DNA from: an uncultured Anaerolineaceae bacterium
GTDB taxonomy: Bacteria; Chloroflexota; Anaerolineae; Anaerolineales; Anaerolineaceae
Length of the DNA: 5,709 nucleotides
NCBI GenBank assembly: GCA_937897615.1
Contig: CALCNO010000014.1
Span: 1 to 5,709 of the forward strand
Direction of reading: 5' to 3'
Positions 1 through 5,709 of this stretch are shown in pieces. Every line of letters begins with the position of its first letter. Within the stretch, counting starts at the first letter, position 1. Below the pieces are notes generated by a model, which saw only the letters and a list, made by a program, of their open reading frames with translations, was not told where the DNA came from and made no database searches. A program made the position numbers and the translations under genes.

Positions 1-212
1 ATCTTCATGAAAGCGCCAACGTTTTCGGTTACTTCGATTGAAGACATTGCCGAGAGGCCGCCGATCGGTGCCGACAGGTATTCCGCAATCTTCTGTGCAA
101 AAGCAAAACTGGCAAACACACCCACGGCCAGCGCAATCACTATTACCAGCAGGCGTTTGCGCAACTCATCAATGTGGCCCAGAATGCTCATTTCGTGCGT
201 ATCAGTCGTCAT
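1..212 (-). CDS. tatC: Sec-independent (Tat) translocase subunit TatC, N-terminal part
   Basis: Seen: 70 codons read leftward from the ATG at 212-210 and run off the window edge, so only the N-terminus is present. Residues 13-22 read HIDELRKRLL, the signature at the cytoplasmic N-terminus of TatC (E. coli has HLIELRKRLL). A hydrophobic first membrane helix follows at about 21-39, then residues 37-50 (AFAQKIAEYLSAPI) match the periplasmic cap of TatC, and SIEVTENVGAFMK at 58-70 leads into the second helix. Known: TatC is a six-helix inner-membrane protein that recognises twin-arginine signal peptides and, with TatA/TatB, exports folded proteins; the Glu and Arg of this N-terminal motif (E16, R18 here) belong to the signal-binding surface. 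Start choice: 212 is preferred because an AGGA lies about 12 nt upstream. A second in-frame ATG at 191-189 would give MSILGHIDEL, closer to typical lengths, but has no ribosome binding site. The gene is divergent from the DegV gene. No tatA or tatB is in view. Confidence 0.93.
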   Translation of the reverse strand, partial: MTTDTHEMSILGHIDELRKRLLVIVIALAVGVFASFAFAQKIAEYLSAPIGGLSAMSSIEVTENVGAFMK

Positions 213-234
213 TTGCCATTTCTATCCTGCTCGT

Positions 235-272
235 ATTATAACTTTCAATCGCGGTTAAGTAAGCAGTGTCAA
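235..272 (-). promoter_or_regulatory. Candidate sigma-70-type promoter for tatC
   Basis: On the minus strand there is an exact TATAAT (240-235) and, upstream, an exact TTGACA (272-267). They are 26 bp apart, well above the usual 16-18 bp, so they probably do not act as one standard pair. At a normal 17-bp spacing from the TATAAT the -35 position is CTTACT (263-258), matching 3 of 6 consensus bases. Transcription from the TATAAT would start near 228, giving a 5' leader of only about 16 nt with the AGGA at its very end. The box position makes a tatC promoter plausible, but the exact architecture is unclear. Confidence 0.45.
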
Positions 273-355
273 AAAAGGTGATACTGAATCTAAACTGCCG
301 GGCAGGGGTTAACAACAACTGCAAGCTCAATGTAAAAATGTGACCAAATACCTAT

Positions 356-382
356 TTGATTGCATTTTCCCGTTGCTATACT
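356..382 (+). promoter_or_regulatory. Candidate promoter for the DegV-family gene
   Basis: TTGATT (356-361) and TATACT (377-382) resemble -35 and -10 hexamers with a 15-bp spacer, slightly short. The predicted start near 389 would leave a leader of about 60 nt before the ATG at 452. The surrounding AT-rich stretch (330-400) fits a promoter, but the spacing makes this a moderate call. The rest of the 239-bp divergent region holds only a short palindrome at 295-305 and no visible gene. Confidence 0.4.
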
Positions 383-451
383 GGTATTGTGTTAAATCCA
401 AAGAGAGGGTTTGACGCCTACAGGTGTTTCTAACTTCTTAGGAGTATTTTT

Positions 452-1300
452 ATGAACAAAGTCGCAGTAGTCACTGATTCCACCGCTTACCTCCCCCAGG
501 AATATGTGGACTCTCTGGGGATCACCATAGTGCCATTAACGTTAAACTGGGAAGGGGAAAGCTACCGCGACGGTATTGATATCAAACCGGATGAGTTCTA
601 CACCCGTCTTGCCAAAAGCGATACCCTGCCCACGACCAGCCAATCCACGGTGGGAGATTATTCGGAAGTTTTTAAAACACTAACAGGCAAAGGTTTTGAT
701 GTCCTTGTACTGCCCATTAGTTCCGGCATCTCAGGATCGGTCAACTCTGCCATTCAGGCGCGCAAACTGTTTCCCAAAGCGAACATCGAGGTGATCGACA
801 CTAAACTGGTATCAATGGCGCTCAGCTTTCAGGTGCTGGCAGCCGCCCGCGCCGCCAAAGAAGGCGCCAGCCTGGCAGAATGCACAAACATTGCCCGTGA
901 GGCCTACAACCACATTGGGGTTTATTTTGTAGTGGATACACTTAAGTATCTGCATGCCGGCGGGCGCATCGGCGGCGCCAAGCGCCTGCTGGGAACCGCC
1001 CTGCGCATCAAACCGGTGTTGATGATCCGCGACGGTAAGATCGAAGCAGTAAAAAGCGTCATCAGCCTGAACAAGGCCATTGAGGCAATGGTTGAACTGG
1101 TGGAGCGGGATATCGCCGGGCGTACCCCGGTGCGTATTTCGGTCTTTCACGCCCTGGCCGAGGAACACGCCAAAGAACTGCTGGACTCCATCACTAAAAA
1201 ACTCGGCGCCGTGGAAAGCATCCTTAGCTACGTAAGCCCGGTGGTGGGCAGCCACGTTGGCCCCGGCACCCTCAGCATTGCCTATATGGCAGGAATGTAG
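452..1300 (+). CDS. DegV family protein (fatty-acid-binding, FakB-like)
   Basis: Predicted 282 aa, the normal length for the family. Seen: the N-terminal VVTDSTAYLP (6-15), PTTSQ (60-64), SSGISGS (90-96), the DT at 116-117, the long family signature YLHAGGRIGGAK (166-177), KPVL (187-190) and C-terminal GSHVGPGTLSIAY (266-278) with H268. These follow the usual DegV order, so the protein appears complete and intact. Known: DegV proteins are soluble two-domain proteins that hold one fatty acid in a buried pocket; FakB members present it to the kinase FakA, making acyl-phosphate for phospholipid synthesis. The Thr/Ser residues of the PTTSQ and SSGISGS motifs and the C-terminal His are the expected carboxylate-binding positions. 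No fakA is in the window, so a role with FakA is inferred from the family only. Start: AGGAG at 440-444 lies 7 nt before the ATG, an excellent site. It is a single-gene unit, closed by a strong terminator and divergent from tatC. Confidence 0.95.
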   Translation: MNKVAVVTDSTAYLPQEYVDSLGITIVPLTLNWEGESYRDGIDIKPDEFYTRLAKSDTLPTTSQSTVGDYSEVFKTLTGKGFDVLVLPISSGISGSVNSAIQARKLFPKANIEVIDTKLVSMALSFQVLAAARAAKEGASLAECTNIAREAYNHIGVYFVVDTLKYLHAGGRIGGAKRLLGTALRIKPVLMIRDGKIEAVKSVISLNKAIEAMVELVERDIAGRTPVRISVFHALAEEHAKELLDSITKKLGAVESILSYVSPVVGSHVGPGTLSIAYMAGM

Positions 1301-1318
1301 AAACATCTCAAGTTCAGT

Positions 1319-1351
1319 AAAGAGGCTTTGGAACTCCAAAGCCTCTTTTTT
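1319..1351 (+). terminator. Rho-independent terminator after the DegV gene
   Basis: A perfect 13-bp inverted repeat pairs AAAGAGGCTTTGG (1319-1331) with CCAAAGCCTCTTT (1336-1348) around a four-base AACT loop. It is followed at once by more T residues, so the T run spans 1346-1351. It begins 18 bp after the DegV stop codon. The minus-strand side lacks a comparable T run, so it should work in the plus direction only. Confidence 0.95.
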
Positions 1352-1357
1352 CACGCG

Positions 1358-1363
1358 TATAAT
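1358..1363 (+). promoter_or_regulatory. Candidate -10 box for the GH1 gene cluster
   Basis: An exact TATAAT sits 7 bp after the terminator T run and 34 bp before the GH1 start codon, a sensible position for a new transcription start near 1370. No recognisable -35 hexamer lies 16-18 bp upstream, because that position falls inside the terminator stem (TCCAAA at 1335-1340), and no TGn extension is present. Promoter activity is therefore uncertain, although some promoter is expected after such a strong terminator. Confidence 0.4.
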
Positions 1364-1397
1364 TAATGGCAAGTTAACCTCTTGCCAGGAGAATGCT

Positions 1398-2726
1398 ATG
1401 CCAACTGCCAGGTTCACATTTCCGCGCGGGTTCCTGTGGGGAACCGCCACAGCCGCCCATCAGGTAGAAGGACAAAATAACAACAGTTGGAGCCAGTGGG
1501 AAGGAACCCCCGGTAAGATCATCGAAGGGCAGCGCTCCGGGCTTGCCTGTGACTGGTGGGACGGCCGCTGGAAGGAAGACTTGCAGCGCGCGCTGGAGAG
1601 CGGGCAAAACGCCCACCGCCTTTCGGTGGAGTGGAGCCGCATCCAACCCACTGCCGAAAGTTGGGATGAAACTGCGCTAGAAAAATATGTTGAGATCGTG
1701 CGCTGGCTGGTAAAGCATAAAATGACCCCGCTGGTGACGCTGCACCACTTCACCGATCCCCTTTGGCTGGTAGAGCGCGGCGGTTGGGAGAACGAAGAAA
1801 CCCCTGCCCTCTTTGCGCGCTTTGTGCGCCGCGTGGTGGAAGCTCTCAAGGATTACGCCAACCTGTGGGTGACGATCAATGAACCCAATGTTTACATCAT
1901 GGGCGGGTGGGTAGAAGGCAGTTTTCCGCCCGGCAAACACGATCTGGGCCTGGCAGCCAAAGTGACTGTGAACATGCTGCGCGGCCACGCCGCGGCCTAC
2001 CGCGTAATCCATGAATTACAGCCATCGGCACAGGTGGGGATCGCCACCAATTATCGCAGCCTGGTGCCGGCACATTCCTGGTCACTGCTGGATAAATTGC
2101 CTGTCAGCATCCAGCATCAGATTTTCAACCGCGCCTTCAACGATGCGCTGGTGAACGGCAAACTGAATCTGGTATTCAAAAAATACAAACTGCCGGAAGC
2201 TGCCCAAACCCAGGACTTCATTGGCCTCAATTACTACACGCGCGATATGGTCGCTTTTGACCTTTCTCGCCCCGGTGAGATGTTCGGGCGGCGTTACTTC
2301 CCCAAAGGTGCTTTGGTAAGCCCCACCGGTTTTTTGGCCAACGTACCTGAAGGCATGTGGGATGGGCTGCACTGGGCACACAAGTATGACCTGCCGATCA
2401 TCATCACCGAGAACGGTGTGGAGGACAATGCGGACACCTTGCGCCCGCGTTACCTGGTGGAACACCTGCATCAGGTCTGGCGTGCTGCCAACTTCAACTG
2501 GCGCGTCAAGGGGTACTTCCACTGGTCACTGGTGGATAATTTTGAGTGGGAACGCGGCTGGACACAGCGTTTTGGCCTGTGGGGACTGTACGTGGACACA
2601 CAGAAGCGCATCCGCCGCAAAAGTGTGGATGTTTACGAGGCTATTTGCAAGGAGAACGCCATCGATAGCGAAATGGTGAAAGAACTGGTACCGGAGATCT
2701 TTGAGCAACTCTTTCCGGCGGAGTGA
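1398..2726 (+). CDS. Glycoside hydrolase family 1 beta-glycosidase (probable beta-glucosidase)
   Basis: Predicted 442 aa, at the short end for GH1 but with a complete barrel. Seen in order: FPRGFLWGTATAAHQVEG (8-25, sugar-binding Q22), NAHRLSVEWSRIQP (71-84), TLHHFTDP (114-121, conserved His H117), TINEPN (159-164) with acid/base E162, GLNYYT (276-281), IITENG (335-340) with nucleophile E338, and HWSLVDNFEWERGW (375-388) with W376, E383 and W384. Known: GH1 enzymes are retaining hydrolases of terminal beta-glucosides, galactosides or fucosides. The Ser, Lys and Tyr that mark 6-phospho-beta-glycosidases near the C-terminus are absent (E385, Q390 and F392 instead), so unphosphorylated substrates are likely; the exact sugar cannot be told. 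The SVEWSRI form recalls archaeal-type beta-glycosidases. No signal peptide is visible, so it is probably cytoplasmic and fed by a sugar transporter outside this window. Start: AGGAGA at 1387-1392 lies 5 nt before the ATG; reading further upstream would cross the terminator. It is first gene of a likely three-gene operon. Confidence 0.95.
   Translation: MPTARFTFPRGFLWGTATAAHQVEGQNNNSWSQWEGTPGKIIEGQRSGLACDWWDGRWKEDLQRALESGQNAHRLSVEWSRIQPTAESWDETALEKYVEIVRWLVKHKMTPLVTLHHFTDPLWLVERGGWENEETPALFARFVRRVVEALKDYANLWVTINEPNVYIMGGWVEGSFPPGKHDLGLAAKVTVNMLRGHAAAYRVIHELQPSAQVGIATNYRSLVPAHSWSLLDKLPVSIQHQIFNRAFNDALVNGKLNLVFKKYKLPEAAQTQDFIGLNYYTRDMVAFDLSRPGEMFGRRYFPKGALVSPTGFLANVPEGMWDGLHWAHKYDLPIIITENGVEDNADTLRPRYLVEHLHQVWRAANFNWRVKGYFHWSLVDNFEWERGWTQRFGLWGLYVDTQKRIRRKSVDVYEAICKENAIDSEMVKELVPEIFEQLFPAE
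2720..2723 (+). promoter_or_regulatory. Ribosome binding site embedded in the GH1 gene end
   Basis: GGAG lies in the last sense codons of the GH1 gene, directly before its TGA (2724-2726), and 7 nt before the ATG at 2731. It decides the methyltransferase start in favour of that ATG over the in-frame TTG at 2701. The arrangement suggests translational coupling between the two genes. Confidence 0.8.
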
Positions 2727-2730
2727 AACC

Positions 2731-3534
2731 ATGCCTGGCTTGACTGCCCAACAGCTTTACGCTCAGCTTTACGACCTGCGTGTGCACAATTGGCCAGGCG
2801 AACTCGATTTCTATCACGATTTCCTTTCGGTTCATCGTGAAAGTCAAAAAGGTGTTTTGGAGATTGCCTGTGGCACCGGTAGGGTAACCATCCCACTCGC
2901 ACAGGCTGGCTACCAAATGACCGCTTTTGACCTCTCGCCAGAATTACTGGATATCGCCCGTGCTAAAACAACCAAAGAACAGGTCAACCCTGCCTGGGTT
3001 CAAGCAGATATGCGCACATTTGAACTTAGGCGCAAGTTCGGGGTAGTCATCTCGCCCGGGCATTCCTTCCAGTTCATGAATACACCGCAGGAGCAAGTCC
3101 AGTGCCTTGAACATATCTATCAGCACCTCCTTCCAGGTGGCTGGCTTATTTTGCACCTCGACCATCAGGATGTGCGCTGGCTGGCAGAATTGCTGGCGGC
3201 AAAGGAGCCACAATACTCCGTTGGCGATATCCTGTTGCACCCGGCCACAAACATTCTATATCGTTACACACATTATTGGACTTACCAACCATCCACACAA
3301 ACGGCTACGGTGCATGCCAAATGGGAACAGATAGACGAAAAGAGTAATATTATTGCCACCTGGTCAATGGCCCCAAATAGCCTGCATTGCGCCTTCCGTT
3401 CTGAGATTGAACATCTCCTTAACCGTTGTGGATTTACCGTCAAAGCCCTGTATGGTGATTTCTACCGCCATCCGCTTGAAGACACTTCAGAGAATATGGT
3501 CTGGGTGGCAAGAAAAACATCATTCCAAGATTAG
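2731..3534 (+). CDS. Class I SAM-dependent methyltransferase, substrate unknown
   Basis: Predicted 267 aa. Seen: motif I GVLEIACGTGRVTIPLA (41-57), the glycine-rich SAM loop; an acidic residue closing strand 2 in TAFDLSPELL (64-73, D67), expected to bind the ribose; QADMRTFEL (91-99, D93) near the adenine; and LLPGGWLIL (133-141), the post-motif III turn. The C-terminal part (about 175-263) is rich in beta strands and ends in GFTVKALYGDFYRHPL (234-249) and MVWVARK, a pattern of small-molecule methyltransferases in the Methyltransf_25/Methyltransf_11 group. There is no membrane segment, so it is cytoplasmic. The acceptor cannot be named. The gene starts 4 bp after the GH1 stop codon and precedes the membrane protein gene by 31 bp, so all three are probably co-transcribed. 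Base composition is lower in GC than the GH1 gene (two hand-counted 60-base rows at 48%), so it may have a different history. An alternative TTG start at 2701 would add ten residues but is less well supported. Confidence 0.88.
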   Translation: MPGLTAQQLYAQLYDLRVHNWPGELDFYHDFLSVHRESQKGVLEIACGTGRVTIPLAQAGYQMTAFDLSPELLDIARAKTTKEQVNPAWVQADMRTFELRRKFGVVISPGHSFQFMNTPQEQVQCLEHIYQHLLPGGWLILHLDHQDVRWLAELLAAKEPQYSVGDILLHPATNILYRYTHYWTYQPSTQTATVHAKWEQIDEKSNIIATWSMAPNSLHCAFRSEIEHLLNRCGFTVKALYGDFYRHPLEDTSENMVWVARKTSFQD

Positions 3535-3565
3535 TCCGTTAGTTTAATCAGTCAAGGAGAACGCT

Positions 3566-3931
3566 ATGAAAATGACCAAAGCCCTTCAAATGATCCTGCG
3601 CATCGCTGGAGTGATCCAACTCGTTCTTGGCATTATCGTGTGGACGGGGTCAGCCGATAATCTTGTGCCCATTCACATCCTGCTCGGCGCGGTCATTACA
3701 CTGGCACTTTTCCTGCTGGCGTATCAAGCGCTCCGTGCGGGCGTTGCCCGCTGGCTGGTGGCACTGGCCGGCGTATGGGCCATTGGACTGCCAGTATGGG
3801 GAATGCTCCAGCAAAGCATTTTCCCCGAAGCCTACGAATGGATTGCCCAGGTGCTGCACCTTCTTTGCGGTATTGGCGCGCTCGGCCTGGCGGAGATGCT
3901 GGCTCCCAGAATCCGCGCAAAGCAACCTTGA
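3566..3931 (+). CDS. Small four-helix integral membrane protein, unknown function
   Basis: Predicted 121 aa, with an excellent AAGGAGA (3554-3560) 5 nt before the ATG. I do not recognise a named family. Seen: four hydrophobic segments at about 8-27, 34-54, 61-80 and 92-112, short loops, a basic N-terminus (K2, K5, R12) and a basic tail (R115, R117, K119). Under the positive-inside rule both ends would face the cytoplasm. The two hairpins look related: PIHILLGAV (35-43) in helix 2 corresponds to VLHLLCGIG (96-104) in helix 4, each with a His (H37, H98) followed by a Gly four residues later. Helices 1 and 3 each carry a Gly-Val (15-16, 69-70) and a Val-Trp (25-26, 77-78). Paired membrane histidines could bind haem or a metal, but no other haem motif is visible. 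It is last gene of the presumed operon with the GH1 enzyme and methyltransferase, and no clear terminator follows. Confidence 0.8.
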   Translation: MKMTKALQMILRIAGVIQLVLGIIVWTGSADNLVPIHILLGAVITLALFLLAYQALRAGVARWLVALAGVWAIGLPVWGMLQQSIFPEAYEWIAQVLHLLCGIGALGLAEMLAPRIRAKQP

Positions 3932-3991
3932 ACTCGCGGGGTAAATCCTCCGCAAATATCCTTGCCAGCTTACAAGGGGGCAGCGAATATC

Positions 3992-4000
3992 TGATATAAT
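3992..4000 (+). promoter_or_regulatory. Extended -10 promoter for the glucan phosphorylase gene
   Basis: TGATATAAT gives an exact TATAAT (3995-4000) preceded by the TGn extension that can replace a good -35 element. The nearest -35-like sequences are TTACAA (3970-3975, 19 bp away) and TACAAG (3971-3976, 18 bp away), both weak. Transcription would begin near 4007, leaving a leader of about 100 nt before the start codon at 4106. It lies in the 174-bp gap after the membrane protein gene, consistent with a separate unit for the phosphorylase. Confidence 0.6.
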
Positions 4001-4007
4001 TCCGCTC

Positions 4008-4069
4008 GGCAAAATCCCCCTCCCCAATGCAGCCGAATAGCGCAGTGAACTCCTGGGGTGTACTTTGCC
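4008..4069 (+). other. Possible structured 5' leader of the phosphorylase mRNA
   Basis: Three nested complementary blocks fit one interrupted stem-loop: GGCAAA (4008-4013) with TTTGCC (4064-4069), CCCCA (4022-4026) with TGGGG (4054-4058), and inside it TGCAGC with GCGCA around a CGAATA loop (4028-4044). The outer strand begins where transcription from the extended -10 box should start. It matches no riboswitch I recognise and has no T run after it, so it is not an ordinary terminator. It could be a regulatory or stabilising leader, or chance pairing in a GC-rich stretch. Confidence 0.3.
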
Positions 4070-4105
4070 AGATTGTAAAAGATTACCCTGTTCAACGGGA
4101 GACCT

Positions 4106-5709
4106 ATGACAACCATTATCCGTGAGTATCCAAATTCCTTCAGCCTGCCAAAACGCGTTCAGGAACTCAGCCGTCTGGCACACAACCTATGGTGGTGCTG
4201 GAACCCCTCTGGCCAACGCCTGTTCCAGTACATTGACCCGCTCCTGTGGGACGCCGTCAACCACAACCCGGTGGCATTCCTGCGCCGCGTGGACCGTATG
4301 CGTATCAACGCCGCCATCAACCAGCCTGCCTACCTGGAGGTCTTTGATGCCGGCATTGCCGAGTTGGATGCTTACATGAGCCGCAAGGATACCTGGTTTG
4401 CCACCACTTACCCCAACCTGCTCAAGAAACAGATCGCCTATTTTTCCTTTGAATTTGGCTTGCACGAATCTCTGCCGGTGTATGCCGGCGGTCTGGGGAT
4501 TCTTTCCGGCGATCACCTGAAAGAGGCTTCCGACCTGGGTATGCCCCTCACCGGCGTGGGCTTTGTGTACAACCAGGGGTACTTCGTCCAGCATCTCAGC
4601 GAAGATGGCTGGCAGGAGACCCGCTCTGCTCTCATCGATTACAACGAACTGCCGCTCATTGCCCTGTATGACGAGAGCCACAAACCGCTGATGGTGAGTG
4701 TTGAACTCCCCGGCCGCAAGGTCTTTGCTCGCATCTGGGAATTGGAAGTGGGACGTATCCATCTCTACCTGCTCGATTCCAACCTGGAACAGAACGATCC
4801 CATGGATCGCCAGTTGACCGAAAAACTCTACAGCAGCGACCTGGAAATCCGCATCTCGCAGGAAATCCTGCTGGGCATGGGCGGAGCGCAAGCCCTGACC
4901 CTGCTGGGAATCACCCCCGCTGTGTGGCACATGAACGAAGGCCACTCTGCCTTTCTGGCAGTGGAGCGCATTCGCGAACTGGTGCGGCAGGGAAAGACCT
5001 TTGCCGAGGCAAAGGACCAGGTGCGCATCAATAACATCTTTACCACCCACACCCCGGTCCCGGCTGGCAACGACCAGTTCCCCGTTTGGCTGATCGACAA
5101 GTACTTCAGCCAGGTTTTCGCCGAGCTGGGCCTTACCCGCGATGAGTTCATCGATCTGGGGCGCCAGTCACAGCCATGGGGAGATATGTTTGTTATGCCC
5201 ATTCTGGCGCTCAAGCTCTCAGAGCGCGCCAATGCCGTTTCAGAACTGCACCGCACCGTCAGCCGGCGCATGTGGAACTTCCTCTACCCCGGCGTAAAAG
5301 AAGAAAACGTTCCCATTGGGTACGTGACCAACGGTGTACATACCAGCACCTGGCTGGCACGCCGCATGGGTGTGCTCTTCTCCGAGTATCTCGGCAAGGA
5401 CTGGTTGGATCACCTGGACGACCCCGATATGTGGGAAAAGTTCAACAAGATCCCTGATGAACAGTTGTGGGCCGTGCGCCGCCACCTCAAGAATAAACTG
5501 GTGAATTACGCCAACGAACGCACACGCCAGCAATGGCAAAACGGGGCTTTCTCCCCTGCGCAGGTGCTGGCCGGCGGCGTCTTTTTGGAACCGTATTCGC
5601 TCACCATCGGCTTTGCGCGGCGCTTTGCCACTTACAAGCGCGCTAACCTGATGTTCCGCGATTTTGATCGCCTGATGCACCTGATCAACGACCCCCACAT
5701 GCCGGTACA
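4106..5709 (+). CDS. glgP: Alpha-glucan (glycogen/maltodextrin) phosphorylase, N-terminal part
   Basis: An open frame of 534 codons runs off the right edge; family members are usually about 700-870 aa, so the C-terminal portion, including the PLP-binding lysine, is not visible. Seen: LAHNLWWCWNP (24-34) and WDAVNHNPVAFL (48-59), typical of the DUF3417 N-terminal domain of the TIGR02094-type alpha-glucan phosphorylases; YFSFEFGLHESLPVYAGGLG (112-131), MNEGHSAF (276-283), TTHTPVPAGND (313-323) with catalytic-site H315, TNGVHTSTW (408-416) and FARRFATYKR (503-512). R506 and K511 match by spacing the phosphate-binding Arg569 and Lys574 of rabbit muscle phosphorylase. Known: GT35 enzymes cleave alpha-1,4-glucans with phosphate to give glucose 1-phosphate in the cytoplasm. 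Start: GGGAG at 4097-4101 lies 4 nt before the ATG. No frameshift is seen. The gene probably has its own promoter, though read-through from the upstream GH1 cluster is possible. Confidence 0.95.
   Translation, partial: MTTIIREYPNSFSLPKRVQELSRLAHNLWWCWNPSGQRLFQYIDPLLWDAVNHNPVAFLRRVDRMRINAAINQPAYLEVFDAGIAELDAYMSRKDTWFATTYPNLLKKQIAYFSFEFGLHESLPVYAGGLGILSGDHLKEASDLGMPLTGVGFVYNQGYFVQHLSEDGWQETRSALIDYNELPLIALYDESHKPLMVSVELPGRKVFARIWELEVGRIHLYLLDSNLEQNDPMDRQLTEKLYSSDLEIRISQEILLGMGGAQALTLLGITPAVWHMNEGHSAFLAVERIRELVRQGKTFAEAKDQVRINNIFTTHTPVPAGNDQFPVWLIDKYFSQVFAELGLTRDEFIDLGRQSQPWGDMFVMPILALKLSERANAVSELHRTVSRRMWNFLYPGVKEENVPIGYVTNGVHTSTWLARRMGVLFSEYLGKDWLDHLDDPDMWEKFNKIPDEQLWAVRRHLKNKLVNYANERTRQQWQNGAFSPAQVLAGGVFLEPYSLTIGFARRFATYKRANLMFRDFDRLMHLINDPHMPV

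Noticed and set aside
7..258. Plus-strand reading frames over the left edge
   Set aside because: They are antisense to the clear TatC N-terminus on the minus strand and have no family resemblance of their own.
1257..1397. In-frame 5' extension of the GH1 gene
   Set aside because: It would start inside the DegV gene and cross the terminator. The ATG at 1398 has a strong ribosome binding site and gives the standard GH1 N-terminus.
812..1450. Long minus-strand reading frame (212 codons) opposite the DegV gene end and GH1 start
   Set aside because: It lies opposite two convincing plus-strand genes, runs through the strong terminator, and its translation shows no recognisable motif. It is a shadow frame.
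3936..3953. Hairpin GCGGGG/CTCCGC just after the membrane protein gene as a terminator
   Set aside because: The stem is only six pairs including a G-T pair, and it is followed by AAATATCC and not a T run, so termination cannot be supported.
3960..3977. CCTTG/CAAGG inverted repeat upstream of the phosphorylase promoter
   Set aside because: Five pairs with an eight-base loop and no T tail or conserved context. It is likely chance.
4187..5050. Minus-strand reading frame of 287 codons opposite the glucan phosphorylase
   Set aside because: The plus strand carries clear phosphorylase motifs across the whole stretch. The long antisense frame is explained by GC-biased codon positions.

Overview
The window looks like ordinary chromosome from a bacterium with moderate GC content. 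The best guess is a member of the Chloroflexota, perhaps Anaerolineae. This rests on the combination of a short glycoside hydrolase family 1 enzyme, a glucan phosphorylase with an N-terminal DUF3417-type domain, a DegV protein, strong AGGAG ribosome binding sites and sigma-70-like TATAAT boxes. It is an inference from general resemblance and was not tested by a search. No mobile element, CRISPR array, tRNA or rRNA is visible.

Layout: the left edge holds the first 70 codons of tatC on the minus strand (1-212). A 239-bp divergent promoter region (213-451) separates it from a plus-strand DegV-family fatty-acid-binding protein (452-1300), which ends in a textbook intrinsic terminator (1319-1351). 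After the terminator comes a compact plus-strand cluster. It consists of a GH1 beta-glycosidase (1398-2726), a class I SAM-dependent methyltransferase starting 4 bp later (2731-3534), and a small protein with four membrane segments 31 bp further on (3566-3931). A 174-bp gap (3932-4105) holds an extended -10 promoter and a leader that can fold into a nested stem-loop. It is followed by an alpha-glucan phosphorylase (4106 to the window edge), which is cut off before its PLP-lysine region.

How the genes fit together: the GH1 enzyme would release monosaccharides from beta-linked oligosaccharides. The phosphorylase would release glucose 1-phosphate from glycogen or maltodextrin. The right half is therefore carbohydrate catabolism, with two probable housekeeping genes (tatC and the DegV protein) on the left. 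The roles of the methyltransferase and the membrane protein are unknown; only their close spacing ties them to the GH1 gene. I did not find a convincing new biological system. The items most worth a second look are the internally duplicated four-helix membrane protein with paired histidines and the structured leader of the phosphorylase gene.
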